From Maricaulis sp017643475 (GTDB lineage Bacteria; Pseudomonadota; Alphaproteobacteria; Caulobacterales; Maricaulaceae), in contig NZ_CP138920.1 of the NCBI RefSeq assembly GCF_047123815.1, positions 3,162,001-3,226,000 of the forward strand: DNA of 64,000 nt, in the 5' to 3' direction. Below, in pieces: positions 42,808-52,574 of the stretch. The position numbers were made by a program, and so were the translations under genes. A model generated the notes under the pieces. That model had not been told where the DNA came from. It saw only the letters and a list, made by a program, of their open reading frames with translations, and did not search any database. Within the stretch, counting starts at the first letter, position 1, and every line of letters starts with the position of its first letter.

Positions 42808-44901
42808 ATGAGCGAAGATCTCCGCAAAATTATCGTCGATGGCGAGGAAATCGAAGTACCGAATTCCTACACGCTGTTGCAGGCGGCTGAAGAGGCAGGG
42901 CGCGAGATTCCGCGCTTCTGTTATCACGAGCGCCTGTCCGTGGCGGGCAATTGCCGCATGTGCCTCGTTGAGCTGGTCGGTGCGCCGAAACCGGCTGCGT
43001 CCTGTGCGATGCAGGTGAAAGACATGCGCGGTGGCCCCAATGGTGAGCCGCCGGCGATGAATACGCTGTCCCCGATGGTCAAGAAGGCCCGCGAAGGTGT
43101 GATGGAGTTCCTCCTGATCAACCACCCGCTGGATTGCCCGATCTGTGACCAGGGCGGTGAGTGTGACCTGCAGGACCAGGCCCTGGCCTATGGCCGTACC
43201 GGTTCCCGTTTCCCGGAGAACAAGCGCGCGGTTGAAGACAAGGAAATGGGTCCGATCATCTCCACCGAGATGACCCGCTGTATCCAGTGTACGCGCTGTG
43301 TCCGCTTCGTCACCGAAGTGGCGGGTTCGCCGGAGATCGGCATGATCGGTCGCGGTGAAGATGCTGAAATCACGACCTATCTGGAAAGCGCGGTCGAGAG
43401 CGAACTGTCCGGCAATGTCATCGATCTGTGCCCGGTTGGCGCGCTGACATCCAAGCCGTACGCGTTCAACGCGCGTCCGTGGGAGCTGAAAAAGACCGAG
43501 ACAATCGACGTGATGGACGCGGTTGGCTCGAATATCCGCGTCGACAATCGCGGCCCGGCGGTTCTTCGCATCCTGCCGCGCGTCCATGAGGGCGTGAACG
43601 AGGAATGGATCTCCGACAAGACGCGTTACGCCTGGGAAGGCCTGGGCAAACAGCGTCTGGATCGCCCGTATGTGCGTGAAAACGGCAAGCTGCGTCCGTC
43701 TGACTGGACCGAGGCTCTGGGCATCGCCGCTGAAAAGCTGGGCGGTGACGCGTCCAAGATCGGTGTTGTTGCCGGCGACATGAACTCTGTTGAAGAGCTC
43801 AAGGCCGTCAAGGACCTCGCTGATGCGCTTGGTGTTGCCTCCATCGATTGTCGCCAGGACGGCGCCAAGATCGGTGGCGGTGCCCGTCAGGACTATCTCT
43901 TCAATTCCACGATCGCCGGTATCGAGGACGCGGACGCCATCCTGCTGGTTGGCACCAATCCGCGGGTTGAGGCCGCGATCATCAATGCCCGTATCCGCAA
44001 GACCTGGCTGAACAATGACACCAAGGTCGGTGTTATCGGTGAAGCTGTTGATCTGACGTATGAATACGAGCATGTCGGCGAAAGCGCCAAGGATCTGGCC
44101 GGTCTCAAGAAAAAGCGCTCCGGCTTCATCAAGACGCTGAAAGACGCCAAACGCCCGATGATCATTGTCGGCTCTGGCGCTCTGACCCGCGGTGATGGCG
44201 CCCAGGTGCTCAATGCAGCGGGCGATCTGGCGGCTGCGGTCGGCGCGATCAGCGAAGACTGGAATGGTTTCAACGTGCTGCACACGGCTGCATCGCGTGT
44301 CGGCGGTCTCGATCTCGGCTTCCTGCCGGGCGAGGGCGGTCATGACGTGGCGGGCATGCAGTCCACGGCGCTGGACACGGTTGTCCTGCTGGGCGCTGAC
44401 GAGCTGGACATGTCCAGCTTTGGCGATGCCTTTGTGATCTATGTCGGTTCGCACGGCGATAATGGCGCACACCGCGCCGACCTGATCCTGCCGGGCGCCG
44501 CCTGGACCGAACAGGACGGTATTTTCGTCAACACCGAGGGTCGTGTTCAGCTGGCTTCGCGTTCCGTCTTCCCGAAAGGCGAAGCGAAAGAGAACTGGGC
44601 CATCTTCCGGGCACTGTCCGAGCGCCTCGGCAAGACGCTGCCGTACGACAATCTGGAACAGCTGCGCATGAAACTGTTCGAGGACCATCCGGTCTTCGCC
44701 GGTATCGACCATGCGCCGGGCGCTGAAGGCGCTGCCGATTTCGACGCCAAGGCTGTTGGCGAGGCCGGCGATGTCGCGGACGAGGCCTTCACCTCGGCTG
44801 TCTCCAACTTCTATTTCACCAACCCGATCGCCCGTGCGTCGGAAACCCTGGCGGCCTGCTCCGCCCTGCGTTCCGAACCGGCCAAGGTCGCAGCGGAGTA
44901 A
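42808..44901 (+). CDS. nuoG: NADH-quinone oxidoreductase subunit G
   Basis: A 697-residue 75-kDa-type subunit. The N-terminal ferredoxin-like part carries N1b (CYHERLSVAGNCRMCLVE and later SCAMQ), then the His/Cys-ligated N5 (HPLDCPICDQGGECDLQD) and N4 (CIQCTRCVRF ... LCPVGAL). The remaining ~450 residues form the molybdopterin-oxidoreductase-like domain without cofactor. The extra N7 cluster motif of E. coli NuoG is not seen. It lies 3 bp after the small FlbD-like gene and 6 bp before nuoH. Confidence 0.98.
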   Translation: MSEDLRKIIVDGEEIEVPNSYTLLQAAEEAGREIPRFCYHERLSVAGNCRMCLVELVGAPKPAASCAMQVKDMRGGPNGEPPAMNTLSPMVKKAREGVMEFLLINHPLDCPICDQGGECDLQDQALAYGRTGSRFPENKRAVEDKEMGPIISTEMTRCIQCTRCVRFVTEVAGSPEIGMIGRGEDAEITTYLESAVESELSGNVIDLCPVGALTSKPYAFNARPWELKKTETIDVMDAVGSNIRVDNRGPAVLRILPRVHEGVNEEWISDKTRYAWEGLGKQRLDRPYVRENGKLRPSDWTEALGIAAEKLGGDASKIGVVAGDMNSVEELKAVKDLADALGVASIDCRQDGAKIGGGARQDYLFNSTIAGIEDADAILLVGTNPRVEAAIINARIRKTWLNNDTKVGVIGEAVDLTYEYEHVGESAKDLAGLKKKRSGFIKTLKDAKRPMIIVGSGALTRGDGAQVLNAAGDLAAAVGAISEDWNGFNVLHTAASRVGGLDLGFLPGEGGHDVAGMQSTALDTVVLLGADELDMSSFGDAFVIYVGSHGDNGAHRADLILPGAAWTEQDGIFVNTEGRVQLASRSVFPKGEAKENWAIFRALSERLGKTLPYDNLEQLRMKLFEDHPVFAGIDHAPGAEGAADFDAKAVGEAGDVADEAFTSAVSNFYFTNPIARASETLAACSALRSEPAKVAAE

Positions 44902-44907
44902 GCCCTG

Positions 44908-45987
44908 ATGAGCGATTTTGTTGCACAATTTGGCGTCTGGGGCGGGTTCGGCATGGCCGTGCTGCAGATCCTGGGTTTCGTGATCGTCCTCCTGATCTCA
45001 CTGGCCTTCCTCTTGCTGATGGACCGCAAGGTCTGGGCCGCGGTCCAGATGCGCAAGGGCCCGAACGTGGTCGGTGCCTTCGGTCTGCTGCAGTCCTTTG
45101 CCGACTTCTTCAAGTTCGTCTTCAAGGAAATCGTGGTCCCGGCCGGCGCGGACCGGTCGATGTACCTGCTGGCGCCGCTGATCACGCTGATCCTCGCCTT
45201 TGTGACCTGGGCTGTCGTGCCGGTCGCTCCGGGCTGGGTCATCTCCGACATCAATGTGGGTATTCTCTACCTCTTCGCCATGTCCTCGCTGGGTGTCTAC
45301 GGCATCATCATCGGTGGCTGGGCGTCGAACTCGAAATACCCCTTCCTGGGCGCGCTGCGCTCGGCGGCACAGATGGTCTCCTACGAGGTTTCCATCGGCT
45401 TCATCATCGTCACTGTGCTGCTGTTCGCGGGCTCCATGAGCCTGACGCACATCATCGAGGCTCAGGCGGGTGGTTTCTGGAACTGGAACTTCCTCGCCGG
45501 TCGCGCACTGATCGAGGATGGCTGGCCGATGTTCATCGTCATGCTGCCGATGGCGATCATCTTCTTTATCTCGGCCCTGGCCGAGACCAACCGTCCGCCG
45601 TTTGACCTGCCGGAGGCCGAATCCGAGCTCGTGGCCGGTTACCAGGTTGAGTATTCCTCGACCCCGTACCTGCTTTTCATGGTCGGCGAGTATCTCAACA
45701 TTGTCCTGATGTGTGCCATGACGACGATCCTGTTCTTCGGGGGCTGGAACCCGCCGTTCGAACTCGACACGTCCAGCTGGCCGTATCTCGTCTCCAGCCT
45801 GTGGTACTTCTTCTGGTTTGCCATCAAGGTTGTCTTCTTCTTCTTCATGTTCGCCATGGTGAAGGCTCTCGTACCGCGTTACCGCTATGACCAGCTGATG
45901 CGCCTGGGTTGGAAAATCTTCCTGCCGGCCTCTCTCGTCGCGGTTGCCGTGGTTGGCGCCTACATCGTCTACGGCGCTCAAGGGTGA
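44908..45987 (+). CDS. nuoH: NADH-quinone oxidoreductase subunit H
   Basis: A 359-residue membrane subunit with eight or nine helices. It links the quinone site to the proton channels: MDRKVWAAVQMRKGPNVVG, LRSAAQMVSYEVSIGF, ALAETNRPPFDLPEAESELVAGYQVEYS (conserved acidic E-channel loops). nuoI starts 5 bp downstream. Confidence 0.98.
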   Translation: MSDFVAQFGVWGGFGMAVLQILGFVIVLLISLAFLLLMDRKVWAAVQMRKGPNVVGAFGLLQSFADFFKFVFKEIVVPAGADRSMYLLAPLITLILAFVTWAVVPVAPGWVISDINVGILYLFAMSSLGVYGIIIGGWASNSKYPFLGALRSAAQMVSYEVSIGFIIVTVLLFAGSMSLTHIIEAQAGGFWNWNFLAGRALIEDGWPMFIVMLPMAIIFFISALAETNRPPFDLPEAESELVAGYQVEYSSTPYLLFMVGEYLNIVLMCAMTTILFFGGWNPPFELDTSSWPYLVSSLWYFFWFAIKVVFFFFMFAMVKALVPRYRYDQLMRLGWKIFLPASLVAVAVVGAYIVYGAQG

Positions 45988-45992
45988 TTGTG

Positions 45993-46481
45993 ATGAGCCG
46001 TATCTCTCAAGCTATCCGTGGCGCGCTCCTGATGGATTTCTGGTCCGCATTCGGACTGGGCATGCGCTATTTCTTCAAGAAGAAGGCGACGCTGAACTAT
46101 CCCTTCGAGAAGGGTCCGCTCAGCCCGCGCTTCCGTGGCCAGCACGCTCTGCGTCGCTACGCCAACGGCGAAGAGCGCTGCATTGCCTGCAAACTCTGCG
46201 AGGCAATCTGTCCGGCGCAGGCCATCACCATCGAGGCCGAACCGCGTGAAGACGGCTCCCGCCGCACCACGCGCTACGACATCGACATGACCAAATGCAT
46301 CTATTGCGGTTTCTGCCAGGAGGCGTGCCCGGTGGATGCAGTGGTGGAAGGTCCGAACTTCGAATTCGCGGCCGAGACCCGCGAAGAACTCTATTACGAT
46401 AAGGCGAAACTGCTCGAAAACGGTGACCGTTGGGAACGCGAAATCGCCAAGAACCTGGAACTTGATGCACCTTACCGCTGA
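45993..46481 (+). CDS. nuoI: NADH-quinone oxidoreductase subunit I
   Basis: A 162-residue 23-kDa-type ferredoxin subunit with two [4Fe-4S] motifs for N6a and N6b: CIACKLCEAICP and CIYCGFCQEACP. The ATG at 45993 (MSRISQAIRGALLMDFWSAFG) matches the family N-terminus; the open frame extends upstream within nuoH but is not family-like. 42 bp separate it from nuoJ. Confidence 0.98.
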   Translation: MSRISQAIRGALLMDFWSAFGLGMRYFFKKKATLNYPFEKGPLSPRFRGQHALRRYANGEERCIACKLCEAICPAQAITIEAEPREDGSRRTTRYDIDMTKCIYCGFCQEACPVDAVVEGPNFEFAAETREELYYDKAKLLENGDRWEREIAKNLELDAPYR

Positions 46482-46523
46482 TCTGTCGGTGCATTGTAAA
46501 ACTTGAGAATGGAAGAGGGCGCC

Positions 46524-47135
46524 ATGCTCGCATCCCTGGCCTTCTGGGCCTTTTCCGGTGTCGCGATTGTCTCGGCCTTGATGGTCGTCATCGCGCGTAA
46601 CCCGGTCAGGTCTGTACTATTCCTGATCCTCGCCTTTTTCTCGGCAGCGGGTCTTTTCGTACTGCTGGGCGCGGAATTCCTCGCCATGCTGCTGATCGTT
46701 GTCTATGTCGGCGCGGTCGCGGTGCTCTTCCTCTTCGTCGTCATGATGCTTGACGTTGATTTCACCGAGCTGAAACAGGGTTTCCTGGAATACGCGCCGC
46801 TCGGTGCCATCGTCGCCCTGATCCTGGCCATCGAGCTGGCCATGATCGGCCTGACCTGGCGCGCTTCCGAACAGGCCGAGGCGCTGCGCGCTGCGGTGAT
46901 GCCGGACGGTGTCTCCAACGTCGAGGCGCTCGGGATGATCCTGTATGACGACTACATCTATTTCTTCCAGGCTTCCGGCCTCGTCCTGCTGGTTGCCATG
47001 ATTGGTGCCATCGTGCTGACGCTGCGCCACAAGCCGCATGTGAAACGTCAGAGCGTCTCCGCTCAGGTCGGTCGCCGTCGCGAAGACGCGGTCGAGCTTG
47101 TTAACGTCAAACCGGGACAGGGGATTGGAGAATGA
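46524..47135 (+). CDS. nuoJ: NADH-quinone oxidoreductase subunit J
   Basis: A 203-residue five-helix membrane subunit: NPVRSVLFLILAFFSAAGLFVLLGAEFLAMLLIVVYVGAVAVLFLFVVMM contains the pi-bulge helix with its conserved Tyr. The ATG at 46524 has GGAAGAG upstream; a TTG at 46503 is in frame but less likely. Its stop overlaps the nuoK start. Confidence 0.96.
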   Translation: MLASLAFWAFSGVAIVSALMVVIARNPVRSVLFLILAFFSAAGLFVLLGAEFLAMLLIVVYVGAVAVLFLFVVMMLDVDFTELKQGFLEYAPLGAIVALILAIELAMIGLTWRASEQAEALRAAVMPDGVSNVEALGMILYDDYIYFFQASGLVLLVAMIGAIVLTLRHKPHVKRQSVSAQVGRRREDAVELVNVKPGQGIGE

Positions 47136-47443
47136 TGGAAGTCGGTCTGGGCCATTATCTGGCTGTTGCCGCGATACTGTTCACCATCGGTGTCTTCGGC
47201 ATTTTCGTGAACCGCAAGAACGTCATCGTCATCCTGATGTCGGTCGAGCTGATCCTTCTGTCCGTGAACGTCAATCTGGTGGCTTTCTCCAGCTTCCTCG
47301 GTGATCTCGCCGGCCAGGTCTTCGCACTCTTCGTGCTGACCGTGGCTGCCGCCGAAGCCGCTGTGGGGCTCGCCATCCTCGTCGTCTACTTCCGCAACCG
47401 GGGTGATATCTCGGTTGAGGGCGTCAACCTGATGAAGGGCTAG
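47132..47443 (+). CDS. nuoK: NADH-quinone oxidoreductase subunit K
   Basis: A 103-residue three-helix antiporter-like subunit. The two membrane Glu of the proton path lie in VELILLSVNVN and AAAEAAVGLAILV. Two ATGs (47132, 47135) are possible; the first overlaps the nuoJ stop. nuoL starts 5 bp downstream. Confidence 0.97.
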   Translation: MMEVGLGHYLAVAAILFTIGVFGIFVNRKNVIVILMSVELILLSVNVNLVAFSSFLGDLAGQVFALFVLTVAAAEAAVGLAILVVYFRNRGDISVEGVNLMKG

Positions 47444-47448
47444 GAAAC

Positions 47449-49599
47449 ATGGCACCCTACATCGTTGTCTTCGGACCGCTCCTGGCGTCCATCATCGCCG
47501 GCCTGTTCGGCAATATCATCGGGCATCGCGTCTCGCAGATCGTCACGACCTTCTTTGTCGTGCTCGCTGCAGCGCTGTCCTGGTATCTTTTCTTCGACGT
47601 AGCCCTGGGCGGCCATACGGCGACCCTGCATCTGGCGACGTGGATGAGTGTCGGCAATTTCGATGTCTCCTGGGACATCAAGCTGGACACGCTCTCTGCG
47701 ACCATGCTGATCGTCGTCAACACGGTCTCCGCGCTCGTGCACATCTATTCCTGGGGCTATATGTCCCACGACCCGCACCGCGCGCGTTTCTTCTCCTATC
47801 TGTCGCTCTTCACCTTCGCCATGCTGATGCTGGTGACCTCCGACAACTTCCTTCAGCTCTTCTTCGGCTGGGAAGGTGTGGGCCTGGCCTCCTATCTGCT
47901 CATCGGTTTCTGGTACAAGAAGAAGTCCGCCAACGACGCCGCCATCAAGGCCTTCGTCACCAACCGTGTCGGTGATTTCGGCTTTGCCCTGGGTATCATG
48001 GCGCTGTTCCACGTCTTCGGATCAGTGGATTTCGACGTCGTTTTCAGCCACGTCGCCGACCATTCCGAGACGGTGCTGGCCTTTGCCGGTATGGAGTTCA
48101 ACGCGATCGAGCTGATCGCCTTCCTCCTGTTCATCGGTGCGATGGGCAAGTCGGCCCAGTTCTTCCTGCACGTCTGGCTGCCGGACGCAATGGAAGGCCC
48201 GACGCCGGTCTCCGCCCTTATCCACGCTGCGACCATGGTCACCGCCGGTGTCTTCCTGGTCTGCCGTGCTTTCCCGATCTACGAAGCTGCACCGATGGCC
48301 TCTGCCATTGTCACGGTGATCGGTGCGACGACGGCGATCTTTGCTGCAACGATCGGCCTGGCCCAGAACGACATCAAGCGCGTTGTCGCCTATTCGACCT
48401 GTTCCCAGCTTGGTTACATGTTCTTCGCCGCGGGCCTTGGCCTTTACTCGGCAGCGATGTTTCACCTGTTCACGCACGCTTTCTTCAAGGCGCTCCTGTT
48501 CCTTGGATGTGGCGCCGTCATTCACGGCCTGCATGACGAGCAGGACATGCGCAAGATGGGCGGTCTCTACAAGATGATGCCGATGACCTGGGTGCTGATG
48601 CTGATCGGTACGCTGGCGTTGACCGGTGTCGGTATTCCGCCGTTCACCCTGGGTGGTTGGGAATTCGATGGTATCGGCTTTGCCGGTTTCTACTCGAAGG
48701 ACATGATCATCGAGGAAGCCTTTATGATGGGCCAGGAAGGAAAGTTCTTCGGAATGGGTGCTTTCTGGATCGGTATCGGTGCAGCCCTGCTGACCAGCTT
48801 CTATTCCTGGCGCCTGATCTTCATGACCTTCCACGGCAAATTCCGTGGCAAGCAGTCCGACTACGAGCACGCCCACGACAGTGGCTGGGTCATGACCGGC
48901 CCGCTGGTCCTGCTGGCGATCGGTGCTGTCTTTGCGGGCGGCCTGTTCAAGGACAGCTTTGTCGGCAAGGATGCCTTTGCATACTGGGGCGACAGCCTGC
49001 CGGCAGGCCCCTATGCCGAGGGCAATTACCCCGAATACGCTGAAGCCTATGCGTCGGGTGGTTATGCGGGCGACAGCCATGCGGCTGACGATCACGCAGC
49101 GAGCTCCGAGGAGCATGCAGCTGATACCCATGCCGCTCCGGCTCATGCCGACAACACGCACGCGGATGAAAGCCATGGCGATGAAGGTCATCACGGTCAC
49201 CATCCGCCGACCTGGGTGTTGTGGATGCCGTTTGGCGTGACCTGGCTTGGTTTCGGCCTGGCGGTCTGGTTCTACATCGTCAAGGAAGGCATTGGTGCGC
49301 GCATCGCTGCCAATGGCGGTCCTGTCCACGCTTTCCTGTCCAACAAATGGTATTTCGACGAGATCTATCAGTTTGTCTTCGTGAAAGGCTCGAAAGGGCT
49401 GGGCGATTTGTTCTGGAAGGTCGGCGATGTACGCATCATCGACGGTTTCGGACCCAATGGTTTTGCCGCAACGACCATGGCCACGGCACGCCGTATCGCC
49501 AAGGCTCAGTCCGGCTTCCTCTATCACTACGCATTCGTCATGCTGATCGGCGTACTGGGCTTCACGCTCTGGATCGTCGCCGGCGCAGGAGGCAACTAG
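47449..49599 (+). CDS. nuoL: NADH-quinone oxidoreductase subunit L
   Basis: A 716-residue Mrp-antiporter-like proton-pumping subunit: SLFTFAMLMLVTSDNFLQLFFGWEGVGLASYLLIGFWY and FLHVWLPDAMEGPTPVSALIHAATMVTAGVFL carry the conserved Glu and Lys of the half-channels. Residues ~541-586 are an unusual His/Asp/Ala-rich hydrophilic loop (DSHAADDHAASSEEHAADTH and HADESHGDEGHHGHH) ahead of the last helices and the lateral amphipathic helix. nuoM starts one base after the stop. Confidence 0.97.
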   Translation: MAPYIVVFGPLLASIIAGLFGNIIGHRVSQIVTTFFVVLAAALSWYLFFDVALGGHTATLHLATWMSVGNFDVSWDIKLDTLSATMLIVVNTVSALVHIYSWGYMSHDPHRARFFSYLSLFTFAMLMLVTSDNFLQLFFGWEGVGLASYLLIGFWYKKKSANDAAIKAFVTNRVGDFGFALGIMALFHVFGSVDFDVVFSHVADHSETVLAFAGMEFNAIELIAFLLFIGAMGKSAQFFLHVWLPDAMEGPTPVSALIHAATMVTAGVFLVCRAFPIYEAAPMASAIVTVIGATTAIFAATIGLAQNDIKRVVAYSTCSQLGYMFFAAGLGLYSAAMFHLFTHAFFKALLFLGCGAVIHGLHDEQDMRKMGGLYKMMPMTWVLMLIGTLALTGVGIPPFTLGGWEFDGIGFAGFYSKDMIIEEAFMMGQEGKFFGMGAFWIGIGAALLTSFYSWRLIFMTFHGKFRGKQSDYEHAHDSGWVMTGPLVLLAIGAVFAGGLFKDSFVGKDAFAYWGDSLPAGPYAEGNYPEYAEAYASGGYAGDSHAADDHAASSEEHAADTHAAPAHADNTHADESHGDEGHHGHHPPTWVLWMPFGVTWLGFGLAVWFYIVKEGIGARIAANGGPVHAFLSNKWYFDEIYQFVFVKGSKGLGDLFWKVGDVRIIDGFGPNGFAATTMATARRIAKAQSGFLYHYAFVMLIGVLGFTLWIVAGAGGN

Positions 49600-49600
49600 A

Positions 49601-51118
49601 ATGTTCGGCGAGATCGAATCCCTGCTTACCGTTCTCACCTTTGTGCCGACGCTCGGCGCGCTGGTGATTGCCTATCTGCGTTTCACGACGCGGGCGGAAA
49701 ACCAGGACATCACGGATCGCAATTCCCGCGCCGTGGCCCTGTGGACGACGCTCATCACCTTTGGCATTTCCTGCCTGATGTTGTGGGAGTTCGACCCGTC
49801 GGTCTCCGGCTTCCAGATGATCCACGAGGTCACCTGGCTGGAGCAGATCGGCCTGGGTTACCGCATGGGTGTTGACGGCATCTCGGTCCTGTTCGTCATG
49901 CTGACGACATTCCTGATGCCGATCTGTATCCTGGCGTCCGGTGCGATCAAGAAACGCGTCGCCGACTACATGATTGCCTTCCTGCTGCTGGAGACGCTGA
50001 TGATCGGCGTCTTCACGGCACTGGACCTGGTTCTGTTCTACATCTTCTTCGAAGGTGGCCTGATCCCGATGTTCATCATCATCGGTGTCTGGGGTGGTCA
50101 GAACCGTGTCTATGCGGCCTTCAAATTCTTCCTCTACACCCTGTTCGGCTCGGTGCTGATGTTGGTGGCTATGATCTACATGTTCTTGGATGCAGGTACG
50201 ACGAACATCATTACGCTGCTCGATCATCCGTTCGACATCGATGTCCAGACCTGGCTGTGGCTCGCCTTCTTCGCGTCCTTCGCGGTGAAAATGCCGATGT
50301 GGCCGGTGCATACCTGGCTGCCCGACGCGCACGTACAGGCGCCGACGGCAGGCTCGGTCATCCTGGCCGGCGTGCTGCTGAAAATGGGTGGTTACGGCTT
50401 CCTGCGTTTCTCACTGCCGATGTTCCCCAATGCGAGCGATTATTTCGCGCCGCTGGTCTTTGGCCTGTCGATCATCGCCATCATCTATACCTCGCTGGTG
50501 GCGTTCCGGCAGACGGATATCAAGAAACTGATTGCCTATTCGTCAGTTGCTCACATGGGTTTTGTGACCATGGGCCTGTTCGCCATGAATGACGTCGGCG
50601 TTCAGGGCGCGATCTTCCAGATGATCTCCCACGGCTTCATCTCCGGTGCGCTCTTCCTGTGTGTCGGCGTTATCTATGATCGCATGCACACACGCGAGAT
50701 TGCCTTCTATGGTGGTCTGGTACACCGCATGCCGGTTTATGCCGCGCTCTTCGCGCTCTTCACCATGGCCAATGTCGGCTTGCCGGGTACGTCGGGCTTT
50801 GTCGGCGAGATCATGACCATGGTCGGCGCCTATCAGGTCAGCTGGTGGATCGCTACCGGCGCAGCCGCTGGCGTCATCCTGTCAGCCATGTACATGCTGA
50901 CCGTCTACCGCAATGTCGTGTTTGGCGAGATGACCAATCCCAAGCTGGAGACGATCACCGATGTCGATGGCAGGGAATCCGCAATGCTGGGCATTCTTGC
51001 CATCGCAACGCTGGTTCTGGGGGTGTCGTCCACACTGATCACCGATATCACCGCGGCTTCGGTCGACAATCTGATTTCCAACTACCAAGCGGCCCTTGAA
51101 GCCGCAGCAGCCCAGTAA
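49601..51118 (+). CDS. nuoM: NADH-quinone oxidoreductase subunit M
   Basis: A 505-residue antiporter-like subunit with about 14 helices. FEGGLIPMFIIIGVWGGQNRVYAAFKFFLYTLFGSVLML and WPVHTWLPDAHVQAPTAGSVILAGVLLKMGGYGFLRFSLP are diagnostic, with the channel Glu and Lys intact. nuoN begins 12 bp downstream. Confidence 0.98.
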   Translation: MFGEIESLLTVLTFVPTLGALVIAYLRFTTRAENQDITDRNSRAVALWTTLITFGISCLMLWEFDPSVSGFQMIHEVTWLEQIGLGYRMGVDGISVLFVMLTTFLMPICILASGAIKKRVADYMIAFLLLETLMIGVFTALDLVLFYIFFEGGLIPMFIIIGVWGGQNRVYAAFKFFLYTLFGSVLMLVAMIYMFLDAGTTNIITLLDHPFDIDVQTWLWLAFFASFAVKMPMWPVHTWLPDAHVQAPTAGSVILAGVLLKMGGYGFLRFSLPMFPNASDYFAPLVFGLSIIAIIYTSLVAFRQTDIKKLIAYSSVAHMGFVTMGLFAMNDVGVQGAIFQMISHGFISGALFLCVGVIYDRMHTREIAFYGGLVHRMPVYAALFALFTMANVGLPGTSGFVGEIMTMVGAYQVSWWIATGAAAGVILSAMYMLTVYRNVVFGEMTNPKLETITDVDGRESAMLGILAIATLVLGVSSTLITDITAASVDNLISNYQAALEAAAAQ

Positions 51119-51130
51119 GAGGGGCCTGAT

Positions 51131-52573
51131 ATGACAGCGGATCTGCTTTCCCAGGAATTCTCGCTTCTCCTTCCCGAAGTGCTGCTTGCAGGCGGTGCCA
51201 TGGTGCTTTTGATGCTCGGCGTCTTCATGGAAGGCGAGCGGGCGACACGCTTGGTCTACACGCTTTCCATTGCGGCCCTTGTCGGTGCAGCACTTCTGGC
51301 GCTGTTCGGCGCGGGCGGTGAGGGCATGGCCTTTGGCGGCGCTTTTGTCTTTGACCCGCTGGCCAAGTTCTCCAAAGTTGCCATCGTGCTGGTCGCGGCG
51401 CTGACCCTGATCCTGGCCCTGCCATACCTGGACAAGGAAAAACTGCTCAAGATCGAATACCCGATCCTTGCCATCCTGGCGGCCACGGGTATGGGCATGA
51501 TGGTTTCGGCCAATGACCTGATCTCCATGTATATGGGTATCGAGCTGCAATCCCTGGCGCTTTACGTGCTGGCTGCGTTCAACCGCGACAGCCTGCGCGC
51601 GTCCGAGGCCGGTCTGAAGTATTTCGTGCTGGGCGCTCTGTCCTCCGGTCTGCTGCTTTACGGCTCGTCACTGATCTACGGTTTCACGGGCGCTACAGGT
51701 TTCGAGGAAATCGCCCAGGCGGTTGCCGCAGGGCCGTCGGTTGGTCTGACCTTTGGTCTTGTCTTTGTCATCTGTGGTCTGGCCTTCAAGGTCTCTGCCG
51801 CACCGTTCCACATGTGGACACCGGATGTTTACGAAGGCGCGCCGACCCCGGTCACGGCCTTCTTTGCGACTGCACCCAAGTTTGCCGCCATCGTCCTTCT
51901 GGCCCGTATCCTGGTTGAGCCGTTTGGCGGCATGATTGACCAGTGGCGTGACGTCGTCTGGATGATTGCGGCCTTGTCCATGGGTATCGGTGCCTTTGGC
52001 GCTCTGACCCAGACCAATATCAAGCGTCTGTTGGCCTATTCCTCGATCTCGAACATGGGTTATGCCCTGGTCGCGATTGCGTCGGGTACGAATACAGGCC
52101 TGTGGGCGCTGCTCGTTTTCATGTCGCTCTACATGGTGGGCGTGGTTGGTGCCTTTGGTGCTGTCCTTTCCATGCGCACCAAGGAAGGCATGGTCGAGAA
52201 CATTTCTGACCTCGCCGGTCTCGCCCAGCGCAATCCGGGGCTTTCCTGGTCCATTACAGCGTTGATGTTCTCGATCGGTGGTCTGCCCTTCATGGTCGGC
52301 TTCTTCGGCAAGTTCTTCGTGATCTATTCCGCCGTTGATGCAGGCCTGATCTACCTCTCGATCTTGGCAGTCCTCTTCTCTGTCGTTTCCGCGGCCTACT
52401 ATCTGCGGATCGTCAAGGTGATGTGGTTCGACAGCTCCGACGTCGAGTTCGTGCCATCCTCCATGAGTGTCTACTGGGTGACGCGTGCGGCTGGTCTGGC
52501 GACCGTGCTCTTGCTGCCGGCCCTGGGCTGGCTGGTGCACCGCGCCTTCAGCGTCGGACTGGCGACGCTCTAG
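51131..52573 (+). CDS. nuoN: NADH-quinone oxidoreductase subunit N
   Basis: A 480-residue third antiporter-like subunit: MGIELQSLALYVLAAFNRDSLRASEAGLKYFVLGALSSGLLLYGSSLIYGFTG and FKVSAAPFHMWTPDVYEGAPTPVTAF. It completes the membrane arm. The stop codon is followed one base later by the birA start. Confidence 0.98.
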   Translation: MTADLLSQEFSLLLPEVLLAGGAMVLLMLGVFMEGERATRLVYTLSIAALVGAALLALFGAGGEGMAFGGAFVFDPLAKFSKVAIVLVAALTLILALPYLDKEKLLKIEYPILAILAATGMGMMVSANDLISMYMGIELQSLALYVLAAFNRDSLRASEAGLKYFVLGALSSGLLLYGSSLIYGFTGATGFEEIAQAVAAGPSVGLTFGLVFVICGLAFKVSAAPFHMWTPDVYEGAPTPVTAFFATAPKFAAIVLLARILVEPFGGMIDQWRDVVWMIAALSMGIGAFGALTQTNIKRLLAYSSISNMGYALVAIASGTNTGLWALLVFMSLYMVGVVGAFGAVLSMRTKEGMVENISDLAGLAQRNPGLSWSITALMFSIGGLPFMVGFFGKFFVIYSAVDAGLIYLSILAVLFSVVSAAYYLRIVKVMWFDSSDVEFVPSSMSVYWVTRAAGLATVLLLPALGWLVHRAFSVGLATL

Positions 52574-52574
52574 C

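Noticed and set aside
42538..44928. A 796-codon antisense open frame opposite nuoG
   Set aside because: High-GC codon use keeps the complementary frame free of stops. The nuoG product has all its cluster ligands, while the antisense translation has no recognisable domain.
48022..49638. Antisense frames opposite nuoL, and likewise opposite rnj (54052-55953) and proS (62369-63949)
   Set aside because: All lie wholly over strongly supported genes and show low-complexity His/Arg/Gln-rich translations typical of reverse-frame artefacts.
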